Shown here one piece after another: positions 38,506 to 48,172 of a stretch of 64,000 nucleotides of DNA. The notes beneath the pieces were generated by a model that was not told the origin of the DNA, searched no databases, and saw only the letters and a list, made by a program, of their open reading frames with translations. The stretch lies in assembly GCA_016699615.1 (NCBI GenBank), contig CP064984.1:124001-188000 (forward strand), read 5' to 3'. Numbering within the stretch: position 1 is the stretch's first letter; every line of letters starts with the position of its first letter. A program made the position numbers and the translations under genes. This DNA comes from Sphingobacteriales bacterium. Lineage in GTDB: Bacteria; Bacteroidota; Bacteroidia; Chitinophagales; JADIYW01.

Positions 38506-39438
38506 GTGAAAGAAATAAAGATAAATTTTTGTGATTTTAGTACTGGTTTTGATAAAGAGAATAATTTTATTTATAATTCATTAGTAAAGAAATATAAAAT
38601 AATAATTAGTGAGCAACCTGATATCTTATTTTTTTCGTGTTTTGGGTTGCAATATTTAAGGTATAATAATTGCAAGAAAGTATTTTGGGCTGGCGAAAAT
38701 ATGAGACCTGATTTTGATGGTGCTGACTATTGCATAACTTTTGATTATAATAATCATCCAAATCATTATCGTTATCCACTTTGGGCAATGTGTATTGATG
38801 AAGTTGAATTGACAAAAATTCCAACATTAGAAGAAGTAAATAAAATAATAGCTTTAAAAAATAGATTTTGTGCTATGCTGGTATCATATTGTAGAGCAAG
38901 GAAAAGAAAAAAAATATTTCAATATATCTCAAATACTTACAAGAAAATAGATTCTGGTGGAAAATGCATGAACAATATGAATAATCAAAAAGTTGAGAAT
39001 ATACTTGATTTTTTTAAACCGTATAAATTTTCTCTATGTTTCGAAAATTCTTCAAATCCTGGATATTCTACAGAGAAAATTATAAATGCATTTAAAAGTA
39101 ATTGTATTCCAATTTATTGGGGTGATAAGCAATTAAATGAAGATATTAATCCAAAAAAATACATTTCATTGCATGATTTTAAAAGTGAAAAAGAATTTCT
39201 AGACCATATAATTGAAGTAGACAATAATTTTGACTTATATAAATCTTATTTATTAGAACCAATTTTAATTGATTCTAAAATTCCAGAATGTTATAATAAA
39301 GAAAATTTTGAAAGATTTTTAGATAAAATTGTTAACGATCCTATGCCAAATCCAAAATCATTTTACAAAAGTATAAAGCATATTGTAAAAAATTATTATT
39401 TCAGATTTATGTGGGACAGAACAAAAGGTTTTAATTAA
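38506..39438 (+). CDS. GT10 alpha-1,3/4-fucosyltransferase-like protein
   Basis: It should move fucose from GDP-fucose to a GlcNAc-type acceptor on a surface glycan. It has 310 residues, with the C-terminal GT10 motif FENSSNPGYSTEKIINAFKSN followed by CIPIYWGD, and KVFWAGENMRPDF in the N-terminal half. There is no signal peptide, as in Helicobacter enzymes. The start is GTG 38506. It is the only plus-strand gene in a long minus-strand block, and its end overlaps that of the GT11 gene by eight bases in a tail-to-tail layout. Confidence 0.88.
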   Translation: MKEIKINFCDFSTGFDKENNFIYNSLVKKYKIIISEQPDILFFSCFGLQYLRYNNCKKVFWAGENMRPDFDGADYCITFDYNNHPNHYRYPLWAMCIDEVELTKIPTLEEVNKIIALKNRFCAMLVSYCRARKRKKIFQYISNTYKKIDSGGKCMNNMNNQKVENILDFFKPYKFSLCFENSSNPGYSTEKIINAFKSNCIPIYWGDKQLNEDINPKKYISLHDFKSEKEFLDHIIEVDNNFDLYKSYLLEPILIDSKIPECYNKENFERFLDKIVNDPMPNPKSFYKSIKHIVKNYYFRFMWDRTKGFN

Positions 39439-40321
39439 TTCTCAACCATGTATCTGGTAGTATATCATCCATATTTACATCAAAATGCTGAAACCATTTT
39501 GATGGTGAAATGACAATTTTATTTGTATTTGAATTAAGCATTGCCCACCAGCTAAATGTGCTGTTTGCAATAATATTATGCTGACACATACTCATCAATT
39601 GCATATCTATGTAGCTAGTTGTCTTTGTATTATTATTTGAAATATAATGTGTTTCAAACTCAGACTTTAGGTTTTGTTTTACCCAATCTACATCATCTGA
39701 AAAAACAAAAAATATTGGATTTGATATTAATGAACTTATTTTTTTAATTGCATTTTCATAATACTGAATATCTAAAGCTATAAATTTTGATGCATTTTTT
39801 TGAATACTTATATAATCGCCACGACGAATATGTAAAGATACTGAATTGCAATCTTGTATTTTTTGTATATGATTCAAATTTACTTCATCAGTGATTTTAT
39901 TAAACTGAAAATCTGTTCTTATTTTATCTTGTATATCCAAAAAATACTTTTCAGATTGAAAATTGCCAAATACATACGTATTATCTATAAAATCTAAAAA
40001 ATTTGGATTAAAATTTATTGATTCTTCATACAAATAATTGTATTTTTTTTTGAATAATTTTGATTTTAATATATACTCAATTTTTGCAAATGGATACATA
40101 AACTTTGAAGAAAATATATTGCTATTTAAATTGGCATTTATATTTGGAAATATATCTAATTCATATTTCATCGGTGTTGTCCATTTTTTAAATGGTAATT
40201 TGCTTTGTACATAAGATAAATCAAAGACTAATTCAGCATTATTTATTGTTGCCAAATGTGTTCCAAAAGCATATTGAAACATTTGATTACCTAAACCACC
40301 ATACAATTGAACTATTATCAT
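39431..40321 (-). CDS. GT11 alpha-1,2-fucosyltransferase-like protein
   Basis: It should add fucose in alpha-1,2 linkage, as in H-antigen-like glycans. The 296-residue protein has QLYGGLGNQMFQYAFGTHLA at the start, the GDP-fucose-binding SLHIRRGDYIS, and NSTFSWWAMLN near the end. These are family hallmarks. It is the last gene in a minus-strand operon that begins at the flippase, and it is convergent with the GT10 gene. Confidence 0.92.
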   Translation of the reverse strand: MIIVQLYGGLGNQMFQYAFGTHLATINNAELVFDLSYVQSKLPFKKWTTPMKYELDIFPNINANLNSNIFSSKFMYPFAKIEYILKSKLFKKKYNYLYEESINFNPNFLDFIDNTYVFGNFQSEKYFLDIQDKIRTDFQFNKITDEVNLNHIQKIQDCNSVSLHIRRGDYISIQKNASKFIALDIQYYENAIKKISSLISNPIFFVFSDDVDWVKQNLKSEFETHYISNNNTKTTSYIDMQLMSMCQHNIIANSTFSWWAMLNSNTNKIVISPSKWFQHFDVNMDDILPDTWLRIN

Positions 40322-40324
40322 AAT

Positions 40325-41341
40325 TTATATAACTTTATATAGTTTTTTTCTTTTTATTAAAATTGATGGAAAATATCTTAAAAGAACAAAAGAATTTTTC
40401 ATAAAGGAAATTGATTTCTCTATGGAATATTTATTTTTAGTTACAAACAATTTTGTAAACATATATAATATTGTAGTGCAAGATACATCTATTAATGATG
40501 CAAAAAAATATAACATTAGATGTATAAATGTTAAAACAACGCCATACTGTTTTCTAATTCTTAATAAATTAGAAACCATTAATTGTAATCCTTTTTTATC
40601 CCAATATGGATAATAATTTTCAGATTCATCAGTAATTGTAGATGACATAGTTTTTCCACCTAAGTGTATTAAGGAAAGTTCTGGAAATATAACCACATAT
40701 CCAACTTGATTTAACCTATAACACCATTCTGCTTCTTCTGAAAATAAGAAGAAATCTTCATCGAAAGCACCAATATTTATTAAATCTTTTCTACGAACAA
40801 ACATAAACGCACCACTTATCCAATCTACTTTTTCTTTTCCTGTAGATTTTGATGGATGTGGTTTTTTAACTTTTAATTTTTTTACAATATATTTTAAAAT
40901 ATTTGAAATATAAGGAAATGTCAGCAGAACATTTAGTCCTAAAAAAACGAAATTGCTACCACTCAACTGTTTTGTCATATCTTCGTAATATAACTGAACA
41001 CAAGCTGCACTGATATTTTGTTTTTCATCTAATAATTGACACAATTTAAATAATATATTTTCTATAAATATTGTATCATTATTCAAGACAAGAATATATT
41101 TACCTGTTGATATATTTATGCCAATATTATTTGCTCTTGAATATCCTATATTTTCATCTAATTGGATATATTTTATTGTGTGAAACTTATTTGAAATAAT
41201 TTGTTTACTATCATCCTTAGAACAATTATCAACTACTATTATCTCATATTTTATATTTAGTGTATGCTTAATTATTGAGTTTACACACTGAATTGTTAAA
41301 TTAGGTTGTTTATAATTGACGATTACAATAGAAACTTGCAT
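40325..41341 (-). CDS. Family 2 glycosyltransferase (rhamnosyltransferase-like)
   Basis: A GT2 enzyme of 338 residues. The start VSIVIVNYKQPNLTIQCVNS, the VLNNDTIF metal site, WISGAFMFVRR and FFLFSEEAEWCYRLNQVGY are seen, and two hydrophobic C-terminal segments suggest a membrane link. Rhamnosyl- or similar transferases share this shape, but the sugar is not known. It sits three bases before GT11 and eleven bases after the GT9-like gene. Confidence 0.88.
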   Translation of the reverse strand: MQVSIVIVNYKQPNLTIQCVNSIIKHTLNIKYEIIVVDNCSKDDSKQIISNKFHTIKYIQLDENIGYSRANNIGINISTGKYILVLNNDTIFIENILFKLCQLLDEKQNISAACVQLYYEDMTKQLSGSNFVFLGLNVLLTFPYISNILKYIVKKLKVKKPHPSKSTGKEKVDWISGAFMFVRRKDLINIGAFDEDFFLFSEEAEWCYRLNQVGYVVIFPELSLIHLGGKTMSSTITDESENYYPYWDKKGLQLMVSNLLRIRKQYGVVLTFIHLMLYFFASLIDVSCTTILYMFTKLFVTKNKYSIEKSISFMKNSFVLLRYFPSILIKRKKLYKVI

Positions 41342-41351
41342 TAAAAATTAT

Positions 41352-42455
41352 TTATCTATTCATTTTACGTAATCTATTTTGTATTAGAACAAATGGTGCT
41401 GTAATAATACCTTTTATTACTTCTTTATAGAATATCCATTTGTCGCCATATACTTTTCTATTTACTTGGATATGTTTTAAAATCTGTGCAAATTTAAAAC
41501 GACAAAACAATTCATATACAATTTTTGTAGTTGTCTTAAATTGTAATGGTACTTGTTGATTAAATTGTTTTCTTGCTTCTGGAAAATTATTTATTGCCAT
41601 TGTAACACAATCAACAATCTTTTTGTTATCAAAATCAAATAGCTCGATAACTTTTTCTACAGGAAGGTTAAATCTTTCAAAATCTCTTGAAATTGAATTT
41701 ACCCAAAGTGCATTTGGATTCAATATTTGTACCATTGGCAACAGTTTTGCTGCTGTAGATGTAGATATCCAAGTAATTCCTGATGAGCAACCCAACAATA
41801 ATGTACAATAATGTGTTAGTCCTGCTGTTTCTCTATATGTCAATACACTACCATCAATAATTGCCTTATGCTCATGATTTATTTTATTTGCTGATGATAA
41901 TATTATTGCATTATTTTTATCTTTTACTATTTCTTCTGCAATTGAAATTGCCATTTCTTTAGTAATATTTAATTGTCCGCTTAATGGTGCAAATTCAAAT
42001 AATATTACATTTTTATAATCATTCAAATTATTTTGTTGTGCAAAATCTGAACATTTTTTTAGCTCTTCATCTGTCAATTGTAAAACTGGATTAATAGGTA
42101 CTGTTATTGGATTTGGATATGCATTAAATACATTACTTCTTATGCAACCATCGTACAATGCTGTATTATTTAAATAAGATGGATGCGTAATAAATACATA
42201 ATTATAATCTGAATAATTAATTTTTTGTTCTAACAACTTAAATTGTGCAGTATCATCTATTGGAATATATTCTACGACTAATACCTCATCTATAAATGGA
42301 TTATTTTTTAATACATCTTTGCTTCGTATAAATATAGCCCATGTTAGATGGCAATTTTTAAAATCATTTTTTATTTGCTATGCAATTGTTGTTGCATATA
42401 AGCAATCACCATTTGCATAAAAATTTATGAGTAGTATTTTTTGTTTTTGTATCAA
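41352..42455 (-). CDS. GT9 (heptosyltransferase-like) glycosyltransferase, in-frame TAG
   Basis: It resembles ADP-heptose-type GT9 enzymes, with KILLINFYANGDCLYATTIA at the start and GCSSGITWISTSTAAKLLP near the end. The start is TTG 42455, overlapping the TGA of the dehydratase gene (ATTGA). A TAG at 42378-42380 interrupts the frame between TTIA and QIKND; upstream and downstream both fit the GT9 N-terminal domain. A CAG-to-TAG change would explain it. The joined protein has about 367 residues. Confidence 0.75.
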
Positions 42456-43324
42456 TTGTTAAATATCATCATTTTTGCTAATTCTTCAAAATCTACCGCT
42501 GGTTTCCATCCTAATGAAAGAATTGTAGATGCATCAGAAACCAATTGTTTGTACTCTGGTGTATAATCATTTTTTAGAATGATATAATCTTGCCATTTCT
42601 TACCTATCAATTTAAAGCAAACATCTAACCAATCTTCTATAGAATATCCTATTCCTGAACTAATATTTGCTTCCCAAATATTATCTTGATTTATTAATGT
42701 AAACATACCTTGTGCTACGTCGCCAGCAAAAGTCCATTCTTTTATGACTGAAATATCACCAATTTCAAGTTTTTCATCACTTCCATTGTATATTCTATTG
42801 GCTAATGCAGAAATTTTCTTTGCCATGTGTCTTTCTGTTCGTCTTGGACTATCATGGTTAAAAAGATATCCGACATAAGTTTTTACACCTAATCTTCTGT
42901 AATATCTTGCTGCATAAACTGATTGTATTCTACTTACTGAATAAGCATCTCTTGCTTCAAAATCATCGGTTTCTTTTATTGGTGCATCATTATTTACAAA
43001 CTGTAATCCACTACCACAAATAAAAACTTTTGTATGAATTGAGAATATTTTTACTGCTTCTAAGATATTAAATGTTCCCGTTGATATTGTTTGATGATTT
43101 TCGAATAACGCTGTGTGATTTGTTGTAGAGTTTGCTGCTAAATGAAAAATAAAATCTGCTTGAGTATTCTTTATTAATTGGGCTACTTCATTATAGTTTG
43201 TTATATCAACACGCAAAAAATATCCACTACGAGAAATACCTATAACATCAATATTTTTTTGTTCTAATATTTTTGATAAATAATAGCCATCTTGTCCGTT
43301 TGCACCAAATATTATAGCTTTCAT
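42452..43324 (-). CDS. GDP-mannose 4,6-dehydratase-like epimerase/dehydratase
   Basis: This is an extended SDR of 290 residues. It has IFGANGQDGYYLSKIL, HLAANSTTNH, the YSVSRIQSVYAARYYR catalytic Tyr region (Arg in place of the usual Lys), and NHDSPRRTERHMAKKI. The last of these is very like the GDP-mannose-binding HESPRRG of GMD, but the enzyme is much shorter than GMD (about 370), so RMD-like or other GDP-sugar activity is possible. If it does feed GDP-fucose, it would serve the neighbouring fucosyltransferases. It ends in TGA. Confidence 0.75.
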   Translation of the reverse strand: MKAIIFGANGQDGYYLSKILEQKNIDVIGISRSGYFLRVDITNYNEVAQLIKNTQADFIFHLAANSTTNHTALFENHQTISTGTFNILEAVKIFSIHTKVFICGSGLQFVNNDAPIKETDDFEARDAYSVSRIQSVYAARYYRRLGVKTYVGYLFNHDSPRRTERHMAKKISALANRIYNGSDEKLEIGDISVIKEWTFAGDVAQGMFTLINQDNIWEANISSGIGYSIEDWLDVCFKLIGKKWQDYIILKNDYTPEYKQLVSDASTILSLGWKPAVDFEELAKMMIFNN

Positions 43325-43325
43325 A

Positions 43326-44036
43326 TTATATCAAATCCTTTCTAACGAAAATTGTATTTATGTATGTGTCTGCATAAACGACATATCCATTTTCAATTAA
43401 AAAATTTTGAACATCATACTTTTTTTTGCCAAGTCCATCGCCGCCAAACTCCATTGTCTCTATACAAAAAACTAAGGGTTTATCTTTATCAAAATTCATA
43501 GATTTTATTATATCAAAATCTAATCCTTCGACATCAATAGAAATAAAATCTGGTGCTGAATCAAAATGTTCTTTAATGATATCATTAATATTAACAAACG
43601 GAATTACTTTATCTTGTTTAAAAGAAATTCCAGATTGTAATTTTTTCTCTTCAGCATCTTCTTTTGAAAATGTATTCCAGCCAGTATATGGTTCAGGGAA
43701 ATAATAAAATACGCCTTCTTTCAAATCATTTATTCCAACGCCTACATTTAAGACAGTATCATTTGGTCTTTTAGAAACAATCTTATTATACAATGTTACA
43801 TCAGGTTCTATACAAACACCTTTACTCTTTTTCAAATAAAAATAATATGTATTATTGCCACCGATTGGATGATTTGCTCCAAGATCTAAATAAGTTGGAT
43901 TCGTTTTTTTTTAATGCCAATTTAAAAATGAATCAACCAAAATATCTTCTCCAAACTGAGAATATGAATATTGTGCTTTGCCTAATAGTATATCATAGTT
44001 CGCTTTTAATTTTCTAATGATTCTTTGTATTCTCAT
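43326..44036 (-). CDS. FkbM family methyltransferase, in-frame TAA
   Basis: It is an O-methyltransferase of the FkbM family, probably acting on a sugar. The start is ATG 44036 (MRIQRIIRKLKANYDILLGK). The N-terminal part has QYSYSQFGEDILVDSFLNWH, then a TAA at 43911-43913, then NPTYLDLGANHPIGGNNTYYF in the same frame, which is the SAM region of the family. The C-terminal part has FISIDVEGLDFDIIKSMNF. The TAA sits in a TT-plus-nine-A run, where a T3A8 arrangement would give Leu instead. The joined protein has about 236 residues. Confidence 0.8.
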
Positions 44037-44073
44037 ATCTTAGTTAGGATTTGTAATATAATTATTATTAAAA

Positions 44074-44862
44074 TTATTTTGGTACTATTAAAAAATTAAT
44101 TGATTCAATTACATCAATAAATTTATAATTGATATCTTCTACAAAATCAACGTAATCTTGAAATGTTGTATTAAACTGTTCTTGGAATTGTTGTTCAAAC
44201 TCAAAGAATATTGGCATTTTATTTTTTAAAATCGTATTTTTTGCACCTTGCATTGCAAATAAATCGCTTCCTTGTATATCAACTTTCATAAAGCTAATAG
44301 GTGTTTCTATTCCAAGGCTGTCAATCGTAAAAGTTTGTACTTTTCTTCCTGTAGACAATGATGGATTTATTGAATTAGATGAGAAAGGTGTACCAGATAT
44401 TTCTGGTTCTGGAAAAATTAATATTTTTCCATTTTCATTATAAACCGCTCCATCTTTAGCAATAATATTTGTGCATTTATTTGCCTGAATATTTTTACAT
44501 AAAAAATGATAGACAGTATCTTGTGCTTCAAAGGCATAGACAGTTCCTGTATCTCCAACCATTTTTGAAAACTCAATAGACATTTGTCCAAAATTTGCAC
44601 CTATATCTAATACAGTAGAGCCTTTTGTAATAAACCTTCTAGCTAGGTCAATATTATTTTGTTCAAAATATTTTCCTCTAACCAATGTGCTCGTAACTGG
44701 ATCCATATCAGCTTCAAATGGTAAATGATAGTTTCCTATCGGAGTTTCACAATAATATTCATTTTTATCTTTTGATAAATTTAGGTATTTGTCGCCCCTA
44801 TATTCTTGTTTTATAATTTCGTAATTCCTTTTATTTAGAAATTGCCTTATAAGGTTTTTCAT
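44074..44862 (-). CDS. FkbM family methyltransferase
   Basis: A second, intact FkbM methyltransferase, 262 residues from ATG 44862 (MKNLIRQFLNKRNYEII). The SAM motif VLDIGANFGQMSIEFSKMVG, the VYAFEAQDTVYHFL acidic loop, and FMKVDIQGSDLFAMQGAKN are clear. The earlier ATG at 44892 would overlap the C-methyltransferase gene and is less likely. It presumably methylates a sugar hydroxyl of the same surface glycan as its neighbours. Confidence 0.85.
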   Translation of the reverse strand: MKNLIRQFLNKRNYEIIKQEYRGDKYLNLSKDKNEYYCETPIGNYHLPFEADMDPVTSTLVRGKYFEQNNIDLARRFITKGSTVLDIGANFGQMSIEFSKMVGDTGTVYAFEAQDTVYHFLCKNIQANKCTNIIAKDGAVYNENGKILIFPEPEISGTPFSSNSINPSLSTGRKVQTFTIDSLGIETPISFMKVDIQGSDLFAMQGAKNTILKNKMPIFFEFEQQFQEQFNTTFQDYVDFVEDINYKFIDVIESINFLIVPK

Positions 44863-44872
44863 TATTATTTTT

Positions 44873-46129
44873 TTACTTTTTATAAATATCAATAGTTGGA
44901 ATTGGGAAGATAAATCCTGTTCCTTTATCTAAAGCTTCTTTTTCTCTTTCTAAAAATTCTTCTTTAAAATGCCAAGGCAATACTAAATAATAGTCTGGGT
45001 TCATAGCTCTACTTTCTGCTTCGCTTATTATTGGTATATTAGTGCCTAATGTAAATGCGCCATATTTATCTGGATTTCGTTCTGCTGCATATTCTACCAA
45101 CATATTATTAATATCACACCATTGTAGTATTGTATTTCCTTTTGTAGAAGCACCATAAATGTGTACTTTCTTTCCTTGTTGTTTAAATTTCACAAGTAAA
45201 TCATGTAATTCATTTTTTACTTTTTCAATTCTATATTGAAATGCTACGTATGGCTTGTCTGTATCTAATTCTAAATCAAACTCTTTTTGGCGTATTTCAT
45301 TCATCAATTGATGATCATTTGGTGCGTAGTAGATACCGTTTTCTTTGTGTGTTGCATAGCAACGAATACTACCTCCATTGATGTCATTAAAAGATATCTT
45401 AAATATTTTCATATCCGCCATGCCTACAATTTTTTCTAGCACAGCAAGACTGTAATATTCTAAATGCTCGTGACAGATGGTATCATAACTATCCATTTCT
45501 AACATTTTAGGCATATAACTCATCTCAAATACCCAAATTCCTTCTGGTGATAGGTATTTTTTTATACTTTTTACAAAATCAACAGGATTTTCTAAATCAT
45601 AGAACATTGCAATAGATGTAATTACATCCATTTTTTTGTCTCCTATAACTTTAAATAATTCTGCAGATGGAAATATATCTTGTACAACTGTGGCAATTTT
45701 CACTTCTTGTGCAACATCACTTGGATCACAACCAAATTTGTCCCATCCTTCTGGATAATAGCTTAACAATGTTCCATCATTACAACCAATATCTAAAACA
45801 GTGCATTTATCTTTTTTCAATAAAGTTAATGTGCTATCTACAATTTCTTTTAAATGGTTTCTCATTGTAGCATTTGTGCCACTTCTGTACCAATATCTTG
45901 CATACAATATTTCAGGTGGCACACCATGTTCCATTTGTAATAATCCACATGCATTTTCATCTTCTTGTGGATTGCATCTTACTAAGGAACAATTGATTTT
46001 ACGTTGAGATGGTTCTTCTTTTCCTGGTTTTACGAATGATCCTTGTAAATATTGTGGTCCTAAACTAATTACATGAGTTAAGGATGATGAACCGCAAACA
46101 CGACAAGTAGTTCTCTTTTTTATATGCAT
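44873..46129 (-). CDS. Sugar C-methyltransferase (zinc-binding N-terminus)
   Basis: It belongs to the SAM-dependent C-methyltransferase group that acts on nucleotide-linked 4-keto-deoxysugars (TylCIII/NovU type). The 418-residue protein has an N-terminal zinc-type CRVCGSS with SLGPQYLQG, a SAM domain with LDIGCNDGTLLSYYPEGW, the MSYMPKMLEMDSYDTICHEHLEYYS region and the C-terminal domain with HIYGASTKGNTILQW. It sits between the DUF4254-like gene and the second FkbM gene. The product could be a branched or C-methylated sugar. Confidence 0.88.
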   Translation of the reverse strand: MHIKKRTTCRVCGSSSLTHVISLGPQYLQGSFVKPGKEEPSQRKINCSLVRCNPQEDENACGLLQMEHGVPPEILYARYWYRSGTNATMRNHLKEIVDSTLTLLKKDKCTVLDIGCNDGTLLSYYPEGWDKFGCDPSDVAQEVKIATVVQDIFPSAELFKVIGDKKMDVITSIAMFYDLENPVDFVKSIKKYLSPEGIWVFEMSYMPKMLEMDSYDTICHEHLEYYSLAVLEKIVGMADMKIFKISFNDINGGSIRCYATHKENGIYYAPNDHQLMNEIRQKEFDLELDTDKPYVAFQYRIEKVKNELHDLLVKFKQQGKKVHIYGASTKGNTILQWCDINNMLVEYAAERNPDKYGAFTLGTNIPIISEAESRAMNPDYYLVLPWHFKEEFLEREKEALDKGTGFIFPIPTIDIYKK

Positions 46130-46132
46130 AGT

Positions 46133-46576
46133 TTATATATTTTTATTTTTTACGAATTCTTGGAAAGTATGATTAATGGCATCTATACAATTGTTTCTTT
46201 GCAAATTTAATACTGCCAAGTTTTTTACTATTTTATCTTTTTCTTCTATTGGAACGTTTTCTATATCATACCCTTTTTCTACTTCATGCCAAAGTTCACA
46301 GTTTACTTCTGCAAGTTGGGAAAATATTTCACCTATGTTTCCTATTACTGCTTTGGTTTCGTTTCCTTCTTTCTTGAATACCTTATTTGCATCAAATATT
46401 AATTTATCTATTGGAATATTACCACAAATTGCATCAGATACATATTCATCTATTTCTATCTGAAGTTGTATTGCTTGCTTATTTAAACTTTCTAATCGTT
46501 GTGCATCTTCGCTATGGTATTGTTTTAGTTTAACAATTGTCAATTTATCACAAAGCATTCCAAGTGTTTCTGCCAT
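46133..46576 (-). CDS. Small protein of unknown function, DUF4254/DUF6165-like
   Basis: A 147-residue protein, helical and soluble, with MAETLGMLCDKLTIVKLKQ at the start and NCELWHEVEKGYDI, then VLNLQRNNCIDAIN near the end. The LWHE...QRNN.I..I pattern resembles uncharacterised proteins found in surface polysaccharide loci, which I would place near DUF4254 or DUF6165; I could not confirm this. It ends four bases before the C-methyltransferase, so it is part of the operon. Confidence 0.6.
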   Translation of the reverse strand: MAETLGMLCDKLTIVKLKQYHSEDAQRLESLNKQAIQLQIEIDEYVSDAICGNIPIDKLIFDANKVFKKEGNETKAVIGNIGEIFSQLAEVNCELWHEVEKGYDIENVPIEEKDKIVKNLAVLNLQRNNCIDAINHTFQEFVKNKNI

Positions 46577-46602
46577 ACATTTTTTTTTGCAAATATAGTA
46601 AT

Positions 46603-48111
46603 TTATATATAATCTCTTATTCTTCTAATTATAGAATCTGCCATTCCATTAAAATCTTCTGAAACTTTAAAGAAATAAATAGGTAAAAGATAGAATAATA
46701 GTACTATTATTGATTTTACAATTATAAAAAGAAAATGATAAATTATATATGTATTGTCACCTTCAAATGTGAATTTTGAGAAAATATATCTTATTAACAA
46801 CAATAATCCAATACCATATACAATTATTATTAGATTTATTTTTGAGAATGGAAATAGTTTGTGTTTCTTATACAAAAATAACATTCTCCATGTATTGTAT
46901 ATTAGTAAACTTAGAATTAATGAATATGCTGCACCAATAATACCAAATTGTTTTATAAAAAAATAATTAGTTGGTATGAGTAAAAACAATAGAAATATAT
47001 GTGTCATGGAATTAAAACGCCAATATTTTGATGTTGAAATAATCTCATTATTCAAGCCATAAGATAAGTCTATTATATATGCAAAAGACATTAACATACA
47101 CACATGTATACCATCACGATATCCTTGTCCGACAATGTGAAATATAGATTCCATATTTACATTAATAATTAAAAATAGGAACATTCCAAATACAGTTAAA
47201 TTCAATGATGATTTTTTATATACTGTATTTATATTTTCAAAATCGTTTTCAACCCAAGATTTTGCAATAATTGGCAATGCAATTACACCTATGCTTCTTT
47301 GTGGTATTTGTATTATCTGTGCAATATATGAAGAAACTGTGTACACAGCAGTATTTCCAATTCCATGTATATGTGAAATTGTTAGTACTTGAATTGATTG
47401 TGCTAATATTTCGACAACCAACACTACATATATACTTAATCCATAAGTAACAATTTGAGTGAAATATTTTTTCGATGTCAATGAAATTTTAGTATTGAAA
47501 ACTAATAGTCCATTTTGTTTCATGTATATCAGTAATACTAAAAGCTGAACAAAACCATTAAATGCAAATAAGTAAATAAAAACATTAAAATCAATTAGCT
47601 TTAACAATACTAATAACAGTAAAATCATTGGAAACAATCTATTTAACAATTGTTGACCTATCATGCCAATAATTGTCTTCTCGTTTGCTATTGCAAAATG
47701 ATTAAAAACAAATAGAAAAACATTGAAAATAATTAATAAAAATACTAGATAATAGTATTTTGCAAACAGTATACTACCATTACAATACCTGTCAATAATT
47801 TCATTTCTAAATAGGAAGATAATACTTAAACATATTACCATTGTAATTGAACAAAATAACAAGGAAAAGAAAAGTAAATCTTTGTCCTTATTCTTCTTAT
47901 AGTATGGGTAAAATCGAATTATTACTGATGGTACACCAAATAATATTATTCCAGTTGAAATATCACCTAATTCTATAAATAATCTAGTTAACCCAAATTC
48001 TTCTTTAGTGAGTAATCTTGGGTACAATAATATTACATTTACAAAGCCAATTCCAAATCCTAGATAAGTTAGAATAGTATTTATAGAAGCTTGCCTTCGG
48101 ATTATCCCCAT
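46603..48111 (-). CDS. Wzx-like polysaccharide flippase
   Basis: A PST/MATE-type exporter of 502 residues with about 12-14 membrane segments and the start RRQASINTILTYLGFGIGFV, typical of the family. It should flip undecaprenyl-linked repeat units of the surface glycan to the periplasmic face. It is the first gene of the minus-strand group that runs to the GT11 gene. It is divergent from the ceramidase gene, with about 60 bases between the start codons. Confidence 0.88.
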   Translation of the reverse strand: MGIIRRQASINTILTYLGFGIGFVNVILLYPRLLTKEEFGLTRLFIELGDISTGIILFGVPSVIIRFYPYYKKNKDKDLLFFSLLFCSITMVICLSIIFLFRNEIIDRYCNGSILFAKYYYLVFLLIIFNVFLFVFNHFAIANEKTIIGMIGQQLLNRLFPMILLLLVLLKLIDFNVFIYLFAFNGFVQLLVLLIYMKQNGLLVFNTKISLTSKKYFTQIVTYGLSIYVVLVVEILAQSIQVLTISHIHGIGNTAVYTVSSYIAQIIQIPQRSIGVIALPIIAKSWVENDFENINTVYKKSSLNLTVFGMFLFLIINVNMESIFHIVGQGYRDGIHVCMLMSFAYIIDLSYGLNNEIISTSKYWRFNSMTHIFLLFLLIPTNYFFIKQFGIIGAAYSLILSLLIYNTWRMLFLYKKHKLFPFSKINLIIIVYGIGLLLLIRYIFSKFTFEGDNTYIIYHFLFIIVKSIIVLLFYLLPIYFFKVSEDFNGMADSIIRRIRDYI

Positions 48112-48172
48112 TTTTAGTTAATTATATTTTGTAATTACGCTTCCATTATTTATCTTCAACAAAAATACTAAA

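Noticed and set aside
38506..39438. Recent horizontal transfer of the GT10 gene
   Set aside because: Its strand is odd for the block, but base composition looks the same as its neighbours, and there are no repeats or mobile genes around it; strand alone is not enough.
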